Source: Deltaproteobacteria bacterium | Lineage (GTDB): Bacteria > Myxococcota > SpSt-1050 | Reading direction: 5' to 3' | Assembly (NCBI GenBank): GCA_026416535.1 | Contig: JAOAFA010000017.1 | Coordinates: 1 to 45,904, forward strand | Length of the DNA stretch: 45,904 bases | Notes under the pieces: model-generated | What the model saw: only the letters and a program-made list of their open reading frames with translations | Database searches by the model: none | Told to the model about the DNA's origin: nothing | Made by a program: the position numbers and the translations under genes | Shown here: piece after piece, positions 36,506 through 45,613 of the stretch | How positions within the stretch are numbered: the first letter of the stretch is position 1 | Layout: each line of letters begins with the position of its first letter

Positions 36506-37249
36506 TTACAAATTGTTCATACGTGCAAATATAAAATATTCCTGATTTCCTCTCTCCCCCTTTATTCTTGCGGGCTTTATTCCCAGGATTTCAAATCCAA
36601 GTGATGTCAAAAACTCCTTAATATCAAATAGTACATTTTCCACTATCCGCATGTCATCTACGATACCACCTTTTTTTACCTTGTTTCTTGGTACTTCGAA
36701 CTGTGGTTTTATTAAAATCAACATCAGCCCTCTATGTTTTAGAATCTCTACAGCATTTGGAATTATTTTTTTGACTGATATGAATGAGACATCCATCACA
36801 ATTAAATCTACTTTTTCACTGATAACAGAGACATCAAATTTTCTGAAATTGCACCTTTCGAACAGAATCACCCTGCTATCATTTCTCAGTGAATAGTTTA
36901 GAACTCCGTAACCTACATCAAACCCATAAACTTTGGCCGCTCCTTTCTTTAGAAGGCAATCAGTAAATCCCCCTGTTGAGATCCCTATATCGGCACAAAC
37001 AAATCCTCTAACATCAATTCCAAAATCAGAGAGGGCACCTTCAAGTTTTATCCCACCTCGTGAGACATATTTCTCCTCTCTAATATTTAACCGTACAGAG
37101 TTATCAAAACGGGAATGAGGAACTCTGACTGTCTCTTCGTTGACCTGAATTTTTCCTGACATAATAAGCGATTGAGCCTCTTTCTTATCCTTCGCGATCC
37201 CATGCAGCAGCAACAGGTCATCAAGCCTTATTTTTTTATTGCCGTTCAC
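36506..37249 (-). CDS. tlyA: TlyA-family rRNA 2'-O-methyltransferase
   Basis: This is a 247-residue enzyme. An N-terminal S4 domain (about 6-65: RLDDLLLLHGIAKDKKEAQ, GKIQVN) precedes an FtsJ/RrmJ-like methyltransferase domain. The SAM site is ADIGISTGGFTDCLL, with a K-D-K-E-type pattern of residues (Lys in YVSRGGIKLEGAL and Asp in VMDVSFISVK). It methylates ribose of cytidine in 16S and 23S rRNA in characterised members. The start is GTG 37249 with AGGA 4-5 nt upstream, 6 bp downstream of the amidohydrolase stop, so these are cotranscribed. Length is standard. Confidence 0.9.
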   Translation of the reverse strand: MNGNKKIRLDDLLLLHGIAKDKKEAQSLIMSGKIQVNEETVRVPHSRFDNSVRLNIREEKYVSRGGIKLEGALSDFGIDVRGFVCADIGISTGGFTDCLLKKGAAKVYGFDVGYGVLNYSLRNDSRVILFERCNFRKFDVSVISEKVDLIVMDVSFISVKKIIPNAVEILKHRGLMLILIKPQFEVPRNKVKKGGIVDDMRIVENVLFDIKEFLTSLGFEILGIKPARIKGERGNQEYFIFARMNNL

Positions 37250-37255
37250 TTTGTC

Positions 37256-38581
37256 CTAAAATCTGTCCCAGAGTTTCTTTGCAAGCTCCCTTGACTTTTT
37301 ACATACCTCTTCCTCATCAACATCAATTTTTAGCTTTTTATCTTTCATCAAAATCCTTCCCCCTACTATGGTTGTATCCACTACCTCTTGCGAAATACCA
37401 TAGATAATATGTCCTAGAACAGTACTTTCATCAAATTGAGTTGGCGGGATATAATCAATCAAAATTATATCAGCAGCAGCACCTTCAGATATCTCACCGA
37501 GTCTTATACCGAAATGATTAGATGCAAACTCAGGATTATTATAAAGAAGCGTACTTGCAATTTCCACAAAGCCTGCACTCGGATTATCTTGTTTCAAATG
37601 CTGGGCCCAGAGCGCCACTCTTAACTCTTCCAACATGTTTACAGTCATTGCATCCGTCCCGAGCAAGACCTTTATACCTCTCTTATTCATTCCTACGACA
37701 TCAGCGATCCCAACAGCGTTATTTAAATTGGATTGCGGGTTGTGAGCGACAAACGCCCTATTCTTTGAGATTATATCCATCTCCTTCCAATTTATATGAA
37801 CGCAATGAGCAAGTACGCTCTTATAGTTGACAATCCCAAATCTACTAAGTCTCTCAACTACTCTCATCCCAAAGCTCTTTTCAGCATGATCTTCATCCGA
37901 TAATGCCTCTGCACAGTGAATGTGAAATCCTGCACCAAGGCCGTTACCAATTTCAGATGAAATCTTCAGAGTATCATCACTCACTGTAAATGATGCGTGA
38001 AGCCCAAACATCGCTTTGACAAATTCCGAGTTTTCCTTATTTGACCACTCAATAAACTCCTTATTCTCTGACATCCCTTCATCCCGAATCTTTTTCCCGT
38101 CCCTGTCGGAAACCTCATAACAACATGAGACCCTGAGTCCTACAACAGCGGACGCCTTTGCAATCTCAAAGAGAGAACCCCTTATTGCAAATGGGCTTGC
38201 ATGATGGTCAATAAGTGTTGTAGTTCCATGCTTTATTGCATTTATCATCATTATGAGTGCTGAGTAATATACATCTTGAAGAGTCAGCTTTTTATCAAGC
38301 CTCCACCATAGATTTTTGAGTACCTCTGTAAAATCCTTCGATGGTCTAGCCTTCCCGAGCCCCCTCACCATAGTAGAATAAAAGTGCATATGATTATTAA
38401 TAAAACCAGGCATCACAACCTTATTCTCTGCATCTATGACTGTCTTGAACTTGCCATTAAAAGACTTTGACGGCCCAATCTTAGAAATCCTGCTCCCCTC
38501 AATAAGAACAGAATGATTTTTAAGAACTCTATTTTCTTTACCCAGCGTAATTACTGTGCCGTTTTTTATAAGTATTGACAT
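37256..38581 (-). CDS. ssnA: SsnA-like amidohydrolase (guanine deaminase/TrzN superfamily)
   Basis: This 441-residue metal-dependent hydrolase has metal ligands His64 and His66 (NNHMHFYST), a mid-sequence HIHCAEALSD, a later LAHCVHI and LLGTDAMT. The stretch LKNLWWRLDKKLT and the DHHASP motif match E. coli SsnA, a putative aminohydrolase of the purine/selenium-associated gene set. The length equals SsnA (about 442). Its natural substrate is not firmly known in any organism; a heterocyclic amine or amide is likely. It is followed by tlyA and preceded by the fused oxidoreductase gene. GGAG lies before ATG 38581. Confidence 0.85.
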   Translation of the reverse strand: MSILIKNGTVITLGKENRVLKNHSVLIEGSRISKIGPSKSFNGKFKTVIDAENKVVMPGFINNHMHFYSTMVRGLGKARPSKDFTEVLKNLWWRLDKKLTLQDVYYSALIMMINAIKHGTTTLIDHHASPFAIRGSLFEIAKASAVVGLRVSCCYEVSDRDGKKIRDEGMSENKEFIEWSNKENSEFVKAMFGLHASFTVSDDTLKISSEIGNGLGAGFHIHCAEALSDEDHAEKSFGMRVVERLSRFGIVNYKSVLAHCVHINWKEMDIISKNRAFVAHNPQSNLNNAVGIADVVGMNKRGIKVLLGTDAMTVNMLEELRVALWAQHLKQDNPSAGFVEIASTLLYNNPEFASNHFGIRLGEISEGAAADIILIDYIPPTQFDESTVLGHIIYGISQEVVDTTIVGGRILMKDKKLKIDVDEEEVCKKSRELAKKLWDRF

Positions 38582-38596
38582 ATATTTCTCCTTTTC

Positions 38597-41086
38597 TTAT
38601 TTTTCAGAAAGCATCTTCAATTCTCTTTCAGTCCTATCCCTCATATAAAGGGCACCTGCGAAGCACTTCTGAACACATATTGAGCAACCAATACATCTTG
38701 ACGGGTCTGTCTCAGGTATCCTCTTTCTGTTCAGTTTTATCGCAAGATATGGACACCTTGTGCAGTTACCGCAGTGCTGACACAGATAATCTTTGACCTG
38801 CGAAATCTTTTTAACAGAAGAGAGTTCCATAAACGGAGTTATTGGTTGTGGGAGTGCGGCACCTCTCAATTCAAGGACTGAGCTAAATCCCCTGTCCTTC
38901 ATAAGATAACTAACACCCATCATCAAGTCATTGATAATCCCATATCCATACTTCATAACAATAGTACAAAACTGAACAGTATTAACCCCAAGTGCAAGGA
39001 AATCTGCCGCAGCCTTATAGTCCATTGGTCCACCGTTCCCTGACACCTCAACACTCATCTTTGAGACATTGGCAAGGGTAAGATAACTTATGGGGAGTAT
39101 ACCCTCACCGCTCATACCCACAATTATACCCTCTTCCCATCTTTTCTTATTACCCTTTCTAAATGCAAGAGTAGGAAATGTATTTGCAAGAGTAATCCCT
39201 GCCTTTTTTTCTGGGAACCTATCAAATACATCTTTTATGGCTTTCACAATCGGATAAATAGATGTAACCGCTGCTGTTAATTTAAACAATTTGGGGATAT
39301 TAGGATCAGAGACTTGCATAACCCAATCAACGATCTTTGCCGTAAGTTCAGGGTTCTGAGAAACAATATCTCCCTTAGTACCGTCTCCCCCCTGTGGACA
39401 ACTGAGACTATATTCAATCCCTTTAACACCCACGCTTTCAAGTTTTCGTGTGTTTGATTGCCATACCTTACTATCCTCCTCATCATTACCCGTAACAGGT
39501 CCTCCTGTTGAGACGATTGTGAGTCTGTCTGGAAATTCCCTGACCAGTCTTTCAGCCTCTTTTGCAACCCTTTCAAGTGGATGTGCTGAGACATTGTCAC
39601 AGTTTGCATAAGTTGATTTTGAAAATGCAAACATATATTCTGATGGGATGTGGATTGGTACATTATCAAATGTGGTCTTCATCACCCCACCTGCCCAACC
39701 AGCCTCATATGCCTTTTTCATCTGATCATAGCCGTCGGATGGTGGTGCAGCAGACAATATAAATGGAGAAATAATATCCTGCCCAAAAAATTTAGTATTA
39801 AGTGGAACTGGTGTCTTTACAAAACCCTTTAAAATATAAACACTCTTAAAATCCCTTTTAATCTTTGGCTGTCTCTCTCTTTTGAGGAAGGCATCAATCC
39901 TGGTGGCTGCGTTTTTCCCACTCGCAACTGCCTCCACAACCGTCGTAGGGCCATTTACAAAATCCCCTGCATAGAATACACCCTTCTTCTCAATCCTGTT
40001 GAAAGCACCTCTAGCACCGATAGCCTGGACAAGAAAATCAAATTCATTTCTTGTCTGCTCTGTACCTCCTACATCTCTTACTAGAGATGGATGGAATTTT
40101 GTGTCCTCTTTCAAGAATACCTTTAGTGTCTCAAGTAATAGCCTGTTCTTATGTTTTTTTACAGACCTAACTCTAGTTCTGAAGGAAATATGAATATTAT
40201 ACTCAATCAGTTCCTCAAACTCCTTTTTCGTGATTGGCAATTCCGATAACTTTTCAAGTGCAAAAAGCTCTACTGTCTCTGCACCACTCTCCTTTGCAAC
40301 AATAGCACAATCAACAGCAACCGCCCCACCTCCAATAATTGCAACATTCTTTCCTTTGATTTTCATTTGCTTGTAATCTCTGAGATAAGTAATCCAATCT
40401 ATTGTATGCTCAGAACCAGTGATTTTAAGAGTAAAAGGCTTACTAAGTCCAACCGCCACAAGCACTGCATCATATTCATCAAGAAGTGATTCGGCATTCT
40501 CAATTCTTTTATTAGCTTTAACGTTTATATTACCTAAGGAAAGGAGAAATTCAATATCAGACTTTAAGACTGATTTATCTAGCCGTGTATCAGGGATAAG
40601 ATTACACATCCCGCCAAGTCTGTCTGATTCCTCGAAGATAGTGACTTCATATCCCATTTGAACAAGTGCAGATGCAGCACCAAGCCCTGCAGGACCACCA
40701 CCGATAACCGCTACCGAAAATGAATTCGGTTCTGAGACATTAAATCGTGGTAAGACCTTCATCTCTTTTGCCTTCTCAATAATAGTTGCCTGGACCGCAG
40801 GGATATTTATTGGATTATCAAATGTTTTCCTTGAACAAGCTGCCATACAATGCCTATCAGGACATACAGCCCCACATATCCCACCAAGAGGATTCGCAGA
40901 ATATATAAGTGCAGCAGCCCGCTCAAAATCAGAAGGGTGAAACTTCCTTACAGCCATAATGAAATCAGCAGGTGAACAATCTGCTGGACAGGCTTCTTTG
41001 CAGGGCTTCTCTTCGCAAAATTCACATCGTTCTATCTCAGATAAAAGCTGAGCATCCGTAAGGAATTTAATCTCTTTCTTTGTCAT
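38597..41086 (-). CDS. Fused PreT-PreA/dihydropyrimidine dehydrogenase-like Fe-S flavoprotein
   Basis: This is an 829-residue protein, close to E. coli PreT (412) plus PreA (411). The N-terminal Fe-S region has CEFCEEKPCKEACPADC and CGAVCPDRHCMAAC. FAD- and NAD(P)H-binding motifs are AVIGGGPAGLGAASAL and VAIIGGGAVAVDCA (GltD/PreT type). The C-terminal half is an FMN barrel of the dihydroorotate dehydrogenase type (SLSCPQGGDG, GVMKTTF, SGNGGPMDYKAAADFLALG), then two ferredoxin clusters (CQHCGNCTRC and CIGCSICVQKC). The first cluster has C-x2-C-x2-C-x2-C, one residue shorter than usual. The Cys general acid of mammalian DPD is not seen where expected after LSCPQG (I read GDIVSQNPEL). The substrate may thus not be a pyrimidine. 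It sits between SsnA-like and RocD genes. Confidence 0.82.
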   Translation of the reverse strand: MTKKEIKFLTDAQLLSEIERCEFCEEKPCKEACPADCSPADFIMAVRKFHPSDFERAAALIYSANPLGGICGAVCPDRHCMAACSRKTFDNPINIPAVQATIIEKAKEMKVLPRFNVSEPNSFSVAVIGGGPAGLGAASALVQMGYEVTIFEESDRLGGMCNLIPDTRLDKSVLKSDIEFLLSLGNINVKANKRIENAESLLDEYDAVLVAVGLSKPFTLKITGSEHTIDWITYLRDYKQMKIKGKNVAIIGGGAVAVDCAIVAKESGAETVELFALEKLSELPITKKEFEELIEYNIHISFRTRVRSVKKHKNRLLLETLKVFLKEDTKFHPSLVRDVGGTEQTRNEFDFLVQAIGARGAFNRIEKKGVFYAGDFVNGPTTVVEAVASGKNAATRIDAFLKRERQPKIKRDFKSVYILKGFVKTPVPLNTKFFGQDIISPFILSAAPPSDGYDQMKKAYEAGWAGGVMKTTFDNVPIHIPSEYMFAFSKSTYANCDNVSAHPLERVAKEAERLVREFPDRLTIVSTGGPVTGNDEEDSKVWQSNTRKLESVGVKGIEYSLSCPQGGDGTKGDIVSQNPELTAKIVDWVMQVSDPNIPKLFKLTAAVTSIYPIVKAIKDVFDRFPEKKAGITLANTFPTLAFRKGNKKRWEEGIIVGMSGEGILPISYLTLANVSKMSVEVSGNGGPMDYKAAADFLALGVNTVQFCTIVMKYGYGIINDLMMGVSYLMKDRGFSSVLELRGAALPQPITPFMELSSVKKISQVKDYLCQHCGNCTRCPYLAIKLNRKRIPETDPSRCIGCSICVQKCFAGALYMRDRTERELKMLSEK

Positions 41087-41213
41087 AACCAGACTCCTTT
41101 ATGCAACTTAATCGAACTCATCAAACAGAAAGCTTAATCTATAATAATTCACAAAAAATTGCAAGGGAGGGGTTCGCTTAAAAATTGAGGTTTAATTATA
41201 TTAGAATATTCTT

Positions 41214-42422
41214 TTAATCCAATTCCTTAAATACTTTTTCAATCTTCTTAATGGCAAAATTTATCTCTCGCTTCTTGATGTTTAGCGGGGGTGCAAATCT
41301 AATAACATGGTCGTGTGTCTCTTTACACAACAATCCCTCATTCATAAGTGCCTCGCAGAATCTCCTTGCCCCACCAGCCTCTTTATACAATTCAAGCCCG
41401 ATAAGCAATCCTCTACCTCGGATCTCCTTAATATGTTGTGACTTGATCTTTCTTAATTGCTCTATGAAATAATTGCCCATCTCATAAGAATTTTGAATTA
41501 ATCCCTCCTCAACCAATACTTTTAATGCCACCCGTGCAATATATGCAGCTAGTGGATTACCTCCAAAGGTAGAGCCATGCTCACCCCAAGTAAAAAGCCC
41601 CAATATATCTTTACTTGAGACCACGGCAGAGATGGGATATATACCACCACCCAAGGCTTTACCTAATATTAATACATCAGGTCTAACACCGTCCTCATAT
41701 TGATAAGCAAAGAGCTTACCTGTCCGTCCAAGACCTGTCTGGATCTCATCAAACATTAACAGGACATTATTTTTTTTACATATATCATAAGCCTTTTTCA
41801 AAAAACCATCAGGAGGGACATTAATTCCAGCCTCACCCTGGATCGGCTCTACAAGGAATGCAACAGTATTTGGAGTTATTGCCTTTTCTAAGGCGTCTAT
41901 ATCACCAAATGGAATTATCTTAAAGCCCGGTGTAAAAGGCCCAAATTCATCTCTATAAAGAGGCTCTGTAGAGAATGACACTATCGTCGTAGTCCTGCCA
42001 TGAAAGTTATTTTCACAAACAATGATTTCAGCCTCATAATGGCTTATCCCCTTTTTCTTATAACCCCACTTACGAGCTATCTTGATAGCCGTCTCGACTG
42101 CCTCGGCACCCGAGTTCATCGGTAGAACCATCTCCATATTACAGAGCTCCGCCAGTTCTTTACATAAAGGTCCTAATTGCTCGTTATAGAAAGCCCGAGA
42201 AGTAAGGGTTATCTTCTTAATCTGATCTTTAACTGCTTTTATTAATCTGGGATGCCTATGACCATGGTTTAATGCCGAATAACAGCTCAACATATCAATG
42301 TATTTTTTACCTTCGCTATCCCACACCCAAACCCCTTTACCTCTGGTCAATACCACAGGTAGGGGATGGTAATTGTGCGCACCGTATTCTTCTGTCATAT
42401 CTATTATCTCTTTGCCTGTCAT
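41214..42422 (-). CDS. rocD: Ornithine aminotransferase (class III aminotransferase)
   Basis: This 402-residue PLP enzyme transfers the delta-amino group of ornithine to 2-oxoglutarate. The PLP Lys255 lies in LILGKALGGG. Other motifs are MNSGAEAVETAIKIARKWGY, NNFHGRTTT, FLVEPIQGEAGI, LMFDEIQTGLGRTG, and SYSALNHGH-like start residues (LSCYSALNHGHRHP). RocD is favoured over acetylornithine or beta-alanine aminotransferases by HNYHPLPVVL and the overall sequence pattern. I choose ATG 42422, which has GGAGA 8 nt upstream; ATG 42437 lacks one. It lies 127 bp upstream of the fused oxidoreductase in the same direction. Confidence 0.9.
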   Translation of the reverse strand: MTGKEIIDMTEEYGAHNYHPLPVVLTRGKGVWVWDSEGKKYIDMLSCYSALNHGHRHPRLIKAVKDQIKKITLTSRAFYNEQLGPLCKELAELCNMEMVLPMNSGAEAVETAIKIARKWGYKKKGISHYEAEIIVCENNFHGRTTTIVSFSTEPLYRDEFGPFTPGFKIIPFGDIDALEKAITPNTVAFLVEPIQGEAGINVPPDGFLKKAYDICKKNNVLLMFDEIQTGLGRTGKLFAYQYEDGVRPDVLILGKALGGGIYPISAVVSSKDILGLFTWGEHGSTFGGNPLAAYIARVALKVLVEEGLIQNSYEMGNYFIEQLRKIKSQHIKEIRGRGLLIGLELYKEAGGARRFCEALMNEGLLCKETHDHVIRFAPPLNIKKREINFAIKKIEKVFKELD

Positions 42423-42453
42423 GTTCAATTCTCCCATAAATCAAGGTTATATT

Positions 42454-42678
42454 TTATGAAACTGTATTGCTACTTTTCTTTTTCAATCCTTTATAATGAT
42501 CAGGGCAAACCTTGCCGTATACTGCCCTGTTTTTGCATTCTGGTTTAATACACCAGTCAAATCTCTTCTTTGGCAACTCCCCTCTTCTCCAGCTTTTGTA
42601 ATGAGTGTTGCAATACCCCTTTGCACGATAAGGTCTTTTGCATCCTTGGATTTTACACCTTTTTTCTTCTCGGTTCAC
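42454..42678 (-). CDS. Small protein with two C-x4-C-x9-C-x2-H modules
   Basis: This 74-residue basic protein consists of almost nothing but two modules. Module 1 is CKIQGC-(x9)-CNTH then YKSWRRGEL; module 2 is CIKPEC-(x9)-CPDH then YKGLKKK. Module spacing and the Cys3His pattern match the protein at 15799-16302. The start is GTG 42678 with AAGGAGG 7 nt upstream. The strong ribosome binding site and the shared motif argue for a real gene. It ends 32 bp before the ornithine aminotransferase start, so cotranscription is possible. Function is unknown; a zinc-binding, nucleic-acid-binding role is plausible. Confidence 0.78.
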   Translation of the reverse strand: MNREEKRCKIQGCKRPYRAKGYCNTHYKSWRRGELPKKRFDWCIKPECKNRAVYGKVCPDHYKGLKKKSSNTVS

Positions 42679-43390
42679 AACAAAACCTCCTTAAATATCA
42701 TATAAAGGGAAGACTTATCTATTACAACAAACCCTAAATGTCAAATAATTATAAGATTCCAAGTGTTTTGTTATTGTGCCATGATCTCATACTTTTTACT
42801 TCCAATTGAGGAGATGTTTTCGTCCCATACCTTTCCTTTCATACCCTTTGTCCTATATTAATCTGCAATCCCCAGGAGATTAAGTTGGCTCCTCTAATTT
42901 TATGATGGGATCATCCCTTCATGTTGACTCTTTACAATTTCAGCTATTTCTCCCTTAAATAAAGCTTCTACAATAATTGGCTATCGAGATATTAATCATT
43001 TTTTGGTGCAAATTAAAAATACAAGATTTTAATTTCGAACTTATTTCCACGGGATAGACACTTGTTAGTTGTTCTGGTTCATACTATCTTATCACCTACT
43101 CTTCGCCGGCTATTAGATATAAACATTAGAATAGGGATTTATCTTAAAAAGCATATCAAAGGATGTAATCCAAGTTCATTCGGTATTACACCTTGGGAAT
43201 CAAAATTAAGCGATCTAAATTTTATTTACTTTATGAGATGCTGAAGTGTTTTTTGAATAAGAGGTCAGGAATGCCCCTTACATATGCCCCAATACGACAA
43301 GGATGTTTTATCACTAAATGATTGACCATAACGTTTTACTTTTTTATAAGCATATATTATAATATTTATTCACCTCATGGAGGAAAAGTT
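42679..43390. other. Longest gene-free stretch of the window
   Basis: These 712 A+T-rich bp lie between divergent genes. They contain a small inverted repeat (GGGAT-C-ATCCC near 42907) and the promoter at 43322-43350. The open frame at 43017-43244 (about 76 codons, TTG start possible) has no ribosome binding site and no recognisable homology. It may be remnant DNA. Confidence 0.5.
43322..43350 (+). promoter_or_regulatory. Promoter of the choice-of-anchor-D lipoprotein gene
   Basis: TTGACC (43322-43327), a 17-bp spacer and TATAAG (43345-43350) lie 40 bp before the ATG at 43391. GGAGG precedes that ATG by 7 nt. Confidence 0.65.
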
Positions 43391-45364
43391 ATGAGATTTA
43401 AAAATTTCACCATAATCTGTGTTATCCTTACTATATATAGTTGCAGTTGTGAAGATGAGACAGTCCTTAGTACAATATCTCCTGACATCAAAGTAGTGGA
43501 TGAAACAAAGACAAAGGAAGTAACCGAGCTTGCATTCGGGAAAGTAGCCAAGCTGTTTAAGAAGGATGTTACCATTTATATTTTAAATACGGTTCAAAAA
43601 TCACGAGATTTGGAAATAAATGAGATCAACTTTGTTGACGGCAAAAAAAATCCAGCACCACCTTATTTATTTAAGGTTGATAGGACAAGTCTTAAGGTGG
43701 CAAATGGTAAACCAGAGGCAGTCGTAGTATCATTTATACCAGCGGATATTGTTATCTATAAATATTTTCTTTTGATAAAAAGTAATGCCCAAACAATTAG
43801 TAAAAGGGAGTTAATGATACCGATAAGTGGTGAAGGAATGCTCCCTAAAATGAGCATTGATAAAAGAGAGATTGACTTTGGTAATGTGTGGGTTCAATCT
43901 ACCCAAACACAGAATTTTGTAGTGTCAAACTGGAATGGAACTGGTGCCGGTCCACTCTCAATATTTAAGTTTGATTTCTCAAATTCACCAGAGTCCTTCT
44001 CCATTACTGAGCCAGATACGAGGAATCTTCCTATTATTGTAAATCCGGGTAATTCTCTAACAGTTACAGTAAGCTTTGTCCCTCAAGAGATTAGAGATTA
44101 CGCGAGCGTTCTAACAATACACACGGATGATCCCGAAAATAGAGAAGCCAAGATTAACTTAAAGGGCAGGGGAATAGAACAGCCTAAAAATGAACCCCCA
44201 ATAGCAAAAATATATGCCAAAGTTAAAGGTGAGTGGGTTGAGTGTAATGAAAAACAACCTGTCCAACTTGCAGTACCAGGTGAAATTGAGTTTTCAGGAA
44301 AATTCTCTATAGACCCCAATAATGACCCAATTGTAGGATTCATCTGGAATATTGCAAAAGATGAAAATAATAAAGAAATAATCCCTGAGGGATCAGACTA
44401 TTGTTTCGACTGTGCTATGGGGAGAAATACACATTTTAAGGAGTCCAGAAAGGAAGTAACTAAGTTCTTTGGAGATATCGTAGGTGATTACAAAGTAAGG
44501 CTGATCGTAAAAGATGCCACGTTTCTCGAAAGTAACCCGTCATTTTGTCCTATAAAGGGTTATGCCGCTCAGGCGCTGCATATAGAACTTAGATGGAATA
44601 CGCCGTTGACAGATCTAGACCTTCATTTAATAAATCTCTCGGCCATATCCTATGAGCCTAAAGGAAGTGATGGTACCTTCTCCTGTCCATGTGATTGTTA
44701 TACAGGCAACAGAAATCCAGACTGGGGAATACCTATACCGTATAAAAACGTATGCACCTCAGATGACGCCAATAGTCTTGGTGACATAGAAGAATCTCCG
44801 ATAGATACAGGCAATAAAGATCAGTGTTGCTCCAATCCAACAGGCAACACCTGTGATCCAGAGTGTATCCCCAATTATGGTGTCGATGCCGTCTGCATAA
44901 GCTCAAATGATGCTGGTGAATCTGTCCTTACAAAGGACCCGGCTTGCTATAAGGGAGGGAGTAGATGTGTCCTCACGTGTGAACCTGATGAATCTGATCC
45001 TAATTATCAAAAGGCTATCGAAGATAATCCCACGCTTGATATCGATGATGTTGAGGGTTTTGGTCCTGAAAATATAAATATTATATCACCATCGGCAGGG
45101 ACATATAGAGTAGTAGTATATTATTTCAATGACCAAGGAATAGGTTCATCTGATGCGTGGGTAAAACTATATATAAATGGTATAAATAAACCTGAGTGGA
45201 ATTTTGGTCCGTTTACACTTAATAGATCAAAGCAGGCTTGGGATGTGGTTGATATCCAATGGCCTGAGAGCGGAAGTGGAAACGCTGTCAAGATCACTCC
45301 TCTGCGACCATGGACTTTGAGAAGTATATCGAAATGCATAGGCTGTACATGCAAACTGAGATAA
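43391..45364 (+). CDS. Lipoprotein with choice-of-anchor-D/ASPM-SPD-2-Hydin-like domain
   Basis: This is a 657-residue lipoprotein. The signal is short and ends at TIYSC (Cys17). Immunoglobulin-like beta repeats of the ASPM-SPD-2-Hydin/choice-of-anchor-D type follow (about 40-260; MSIDKREIDFGNVWVQ and GNSLTVTVSFVPQEIRDYA). A PKD-like segment (FSIDPNNDPIVGFIW) and a Cys-rich stretch (about 440-560; SCPCDC, DQCCSN, CEPDESDPN) follow, ahead of a C-terminal domain with LTDLDLHL and SAGTYRVVVYYF, resembling pre-peptidase/DUF2135-type sequence. It ends CIGCTCKLR. I choose ATG 43391 because of GGAGG upstream; frames from 43322 lack this and a signal. Surface structural role likely. Confidence 0.78.
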   Translation: MRFKNFTIICVILTIYSCSCEDETVLSTISPDIKVVDETKTKEVTELAFGKVAKLFKKDVTIYILNTVQKSRDLEINEINFVDGKKNPAPPYLFKVDRTSLKVANGKPEAVVVSFIPADIVIYKYFLLIKSNAQTISKRELMIPISGEGMLPKMSIDKREIDFGNVWVQSTQTQNFVVSNWNGTGAGPLSIFKFDFSNSPESFSITEPDTRNLPIIVNPGNSLTVTVSFVPQEIRDYASVLTIHTDDPENREAKINLKGRGIEQPKNEPPIAKIYAKVKGEWVECNEKQPVQLAVPGEIEFSGKFSIDPNNDPIVGFIWNIAKDENNKEIIPEGSDYCFDCAMGRNTHFKESRKEVTKFFGDIVGDYKVRLIVKDATFLESNPSFCPIKGYAAQALHIELRWNTPLTDLDLHLINLSAISYEPKGSDGTFSCPCDCYTGNRNPDWGIPIPYKNVCTSDDANSLGDIEESPIDTGNKDQCCSNPTGNTCDPECIPNYGVDAVCISSNDAGESVLTKDPACYKGGSRCVLTCEPDESDPNYQKAIEDNPTLDIDDVEGFGPENINIISPSAGTYRVVVYYFNDQGIGSSDAWVKLYINGINKPEWNFGPFTLNRSKQAWDVVDIQWPESGSGNAVKITPLRPWTLRSISKCIGCTCKLR

Positions 45365-45613
45365 TTAATTCTTATTCAAGATATGTGCACTTTTGTCATC
45401 TCTTCCAACTCTATTTTCTCCTCTATTCTTCTTACTAGGCCACTTTTGGTGTCTAAAACAAATCACTAACCCAAATTTAAAACTAAACACTATCGAATTA
45501 AAAGCTAATTTTCCATATCCTAAACACAAAAAAGACTTCTTGACAACTTAAATAAAGAAAGATAAGGTGATCGATGCTGGCAATAATAATAATCCACAGA
45601 CAAGGAGAAATTT

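Noticed and set aside
39277-39669. 130-codon minus-strand frame inside the fused oxidoreductase
   Set aside because: An alternative frame within a well-supported gene with intact motifs.
22481-43125. Shared intergenic element between 22490 and 43045 (CCACGG-ATAG-like words)
   Set aside because: Only short, gapped similarity in A+T-rich DNA; not above chance by eye.
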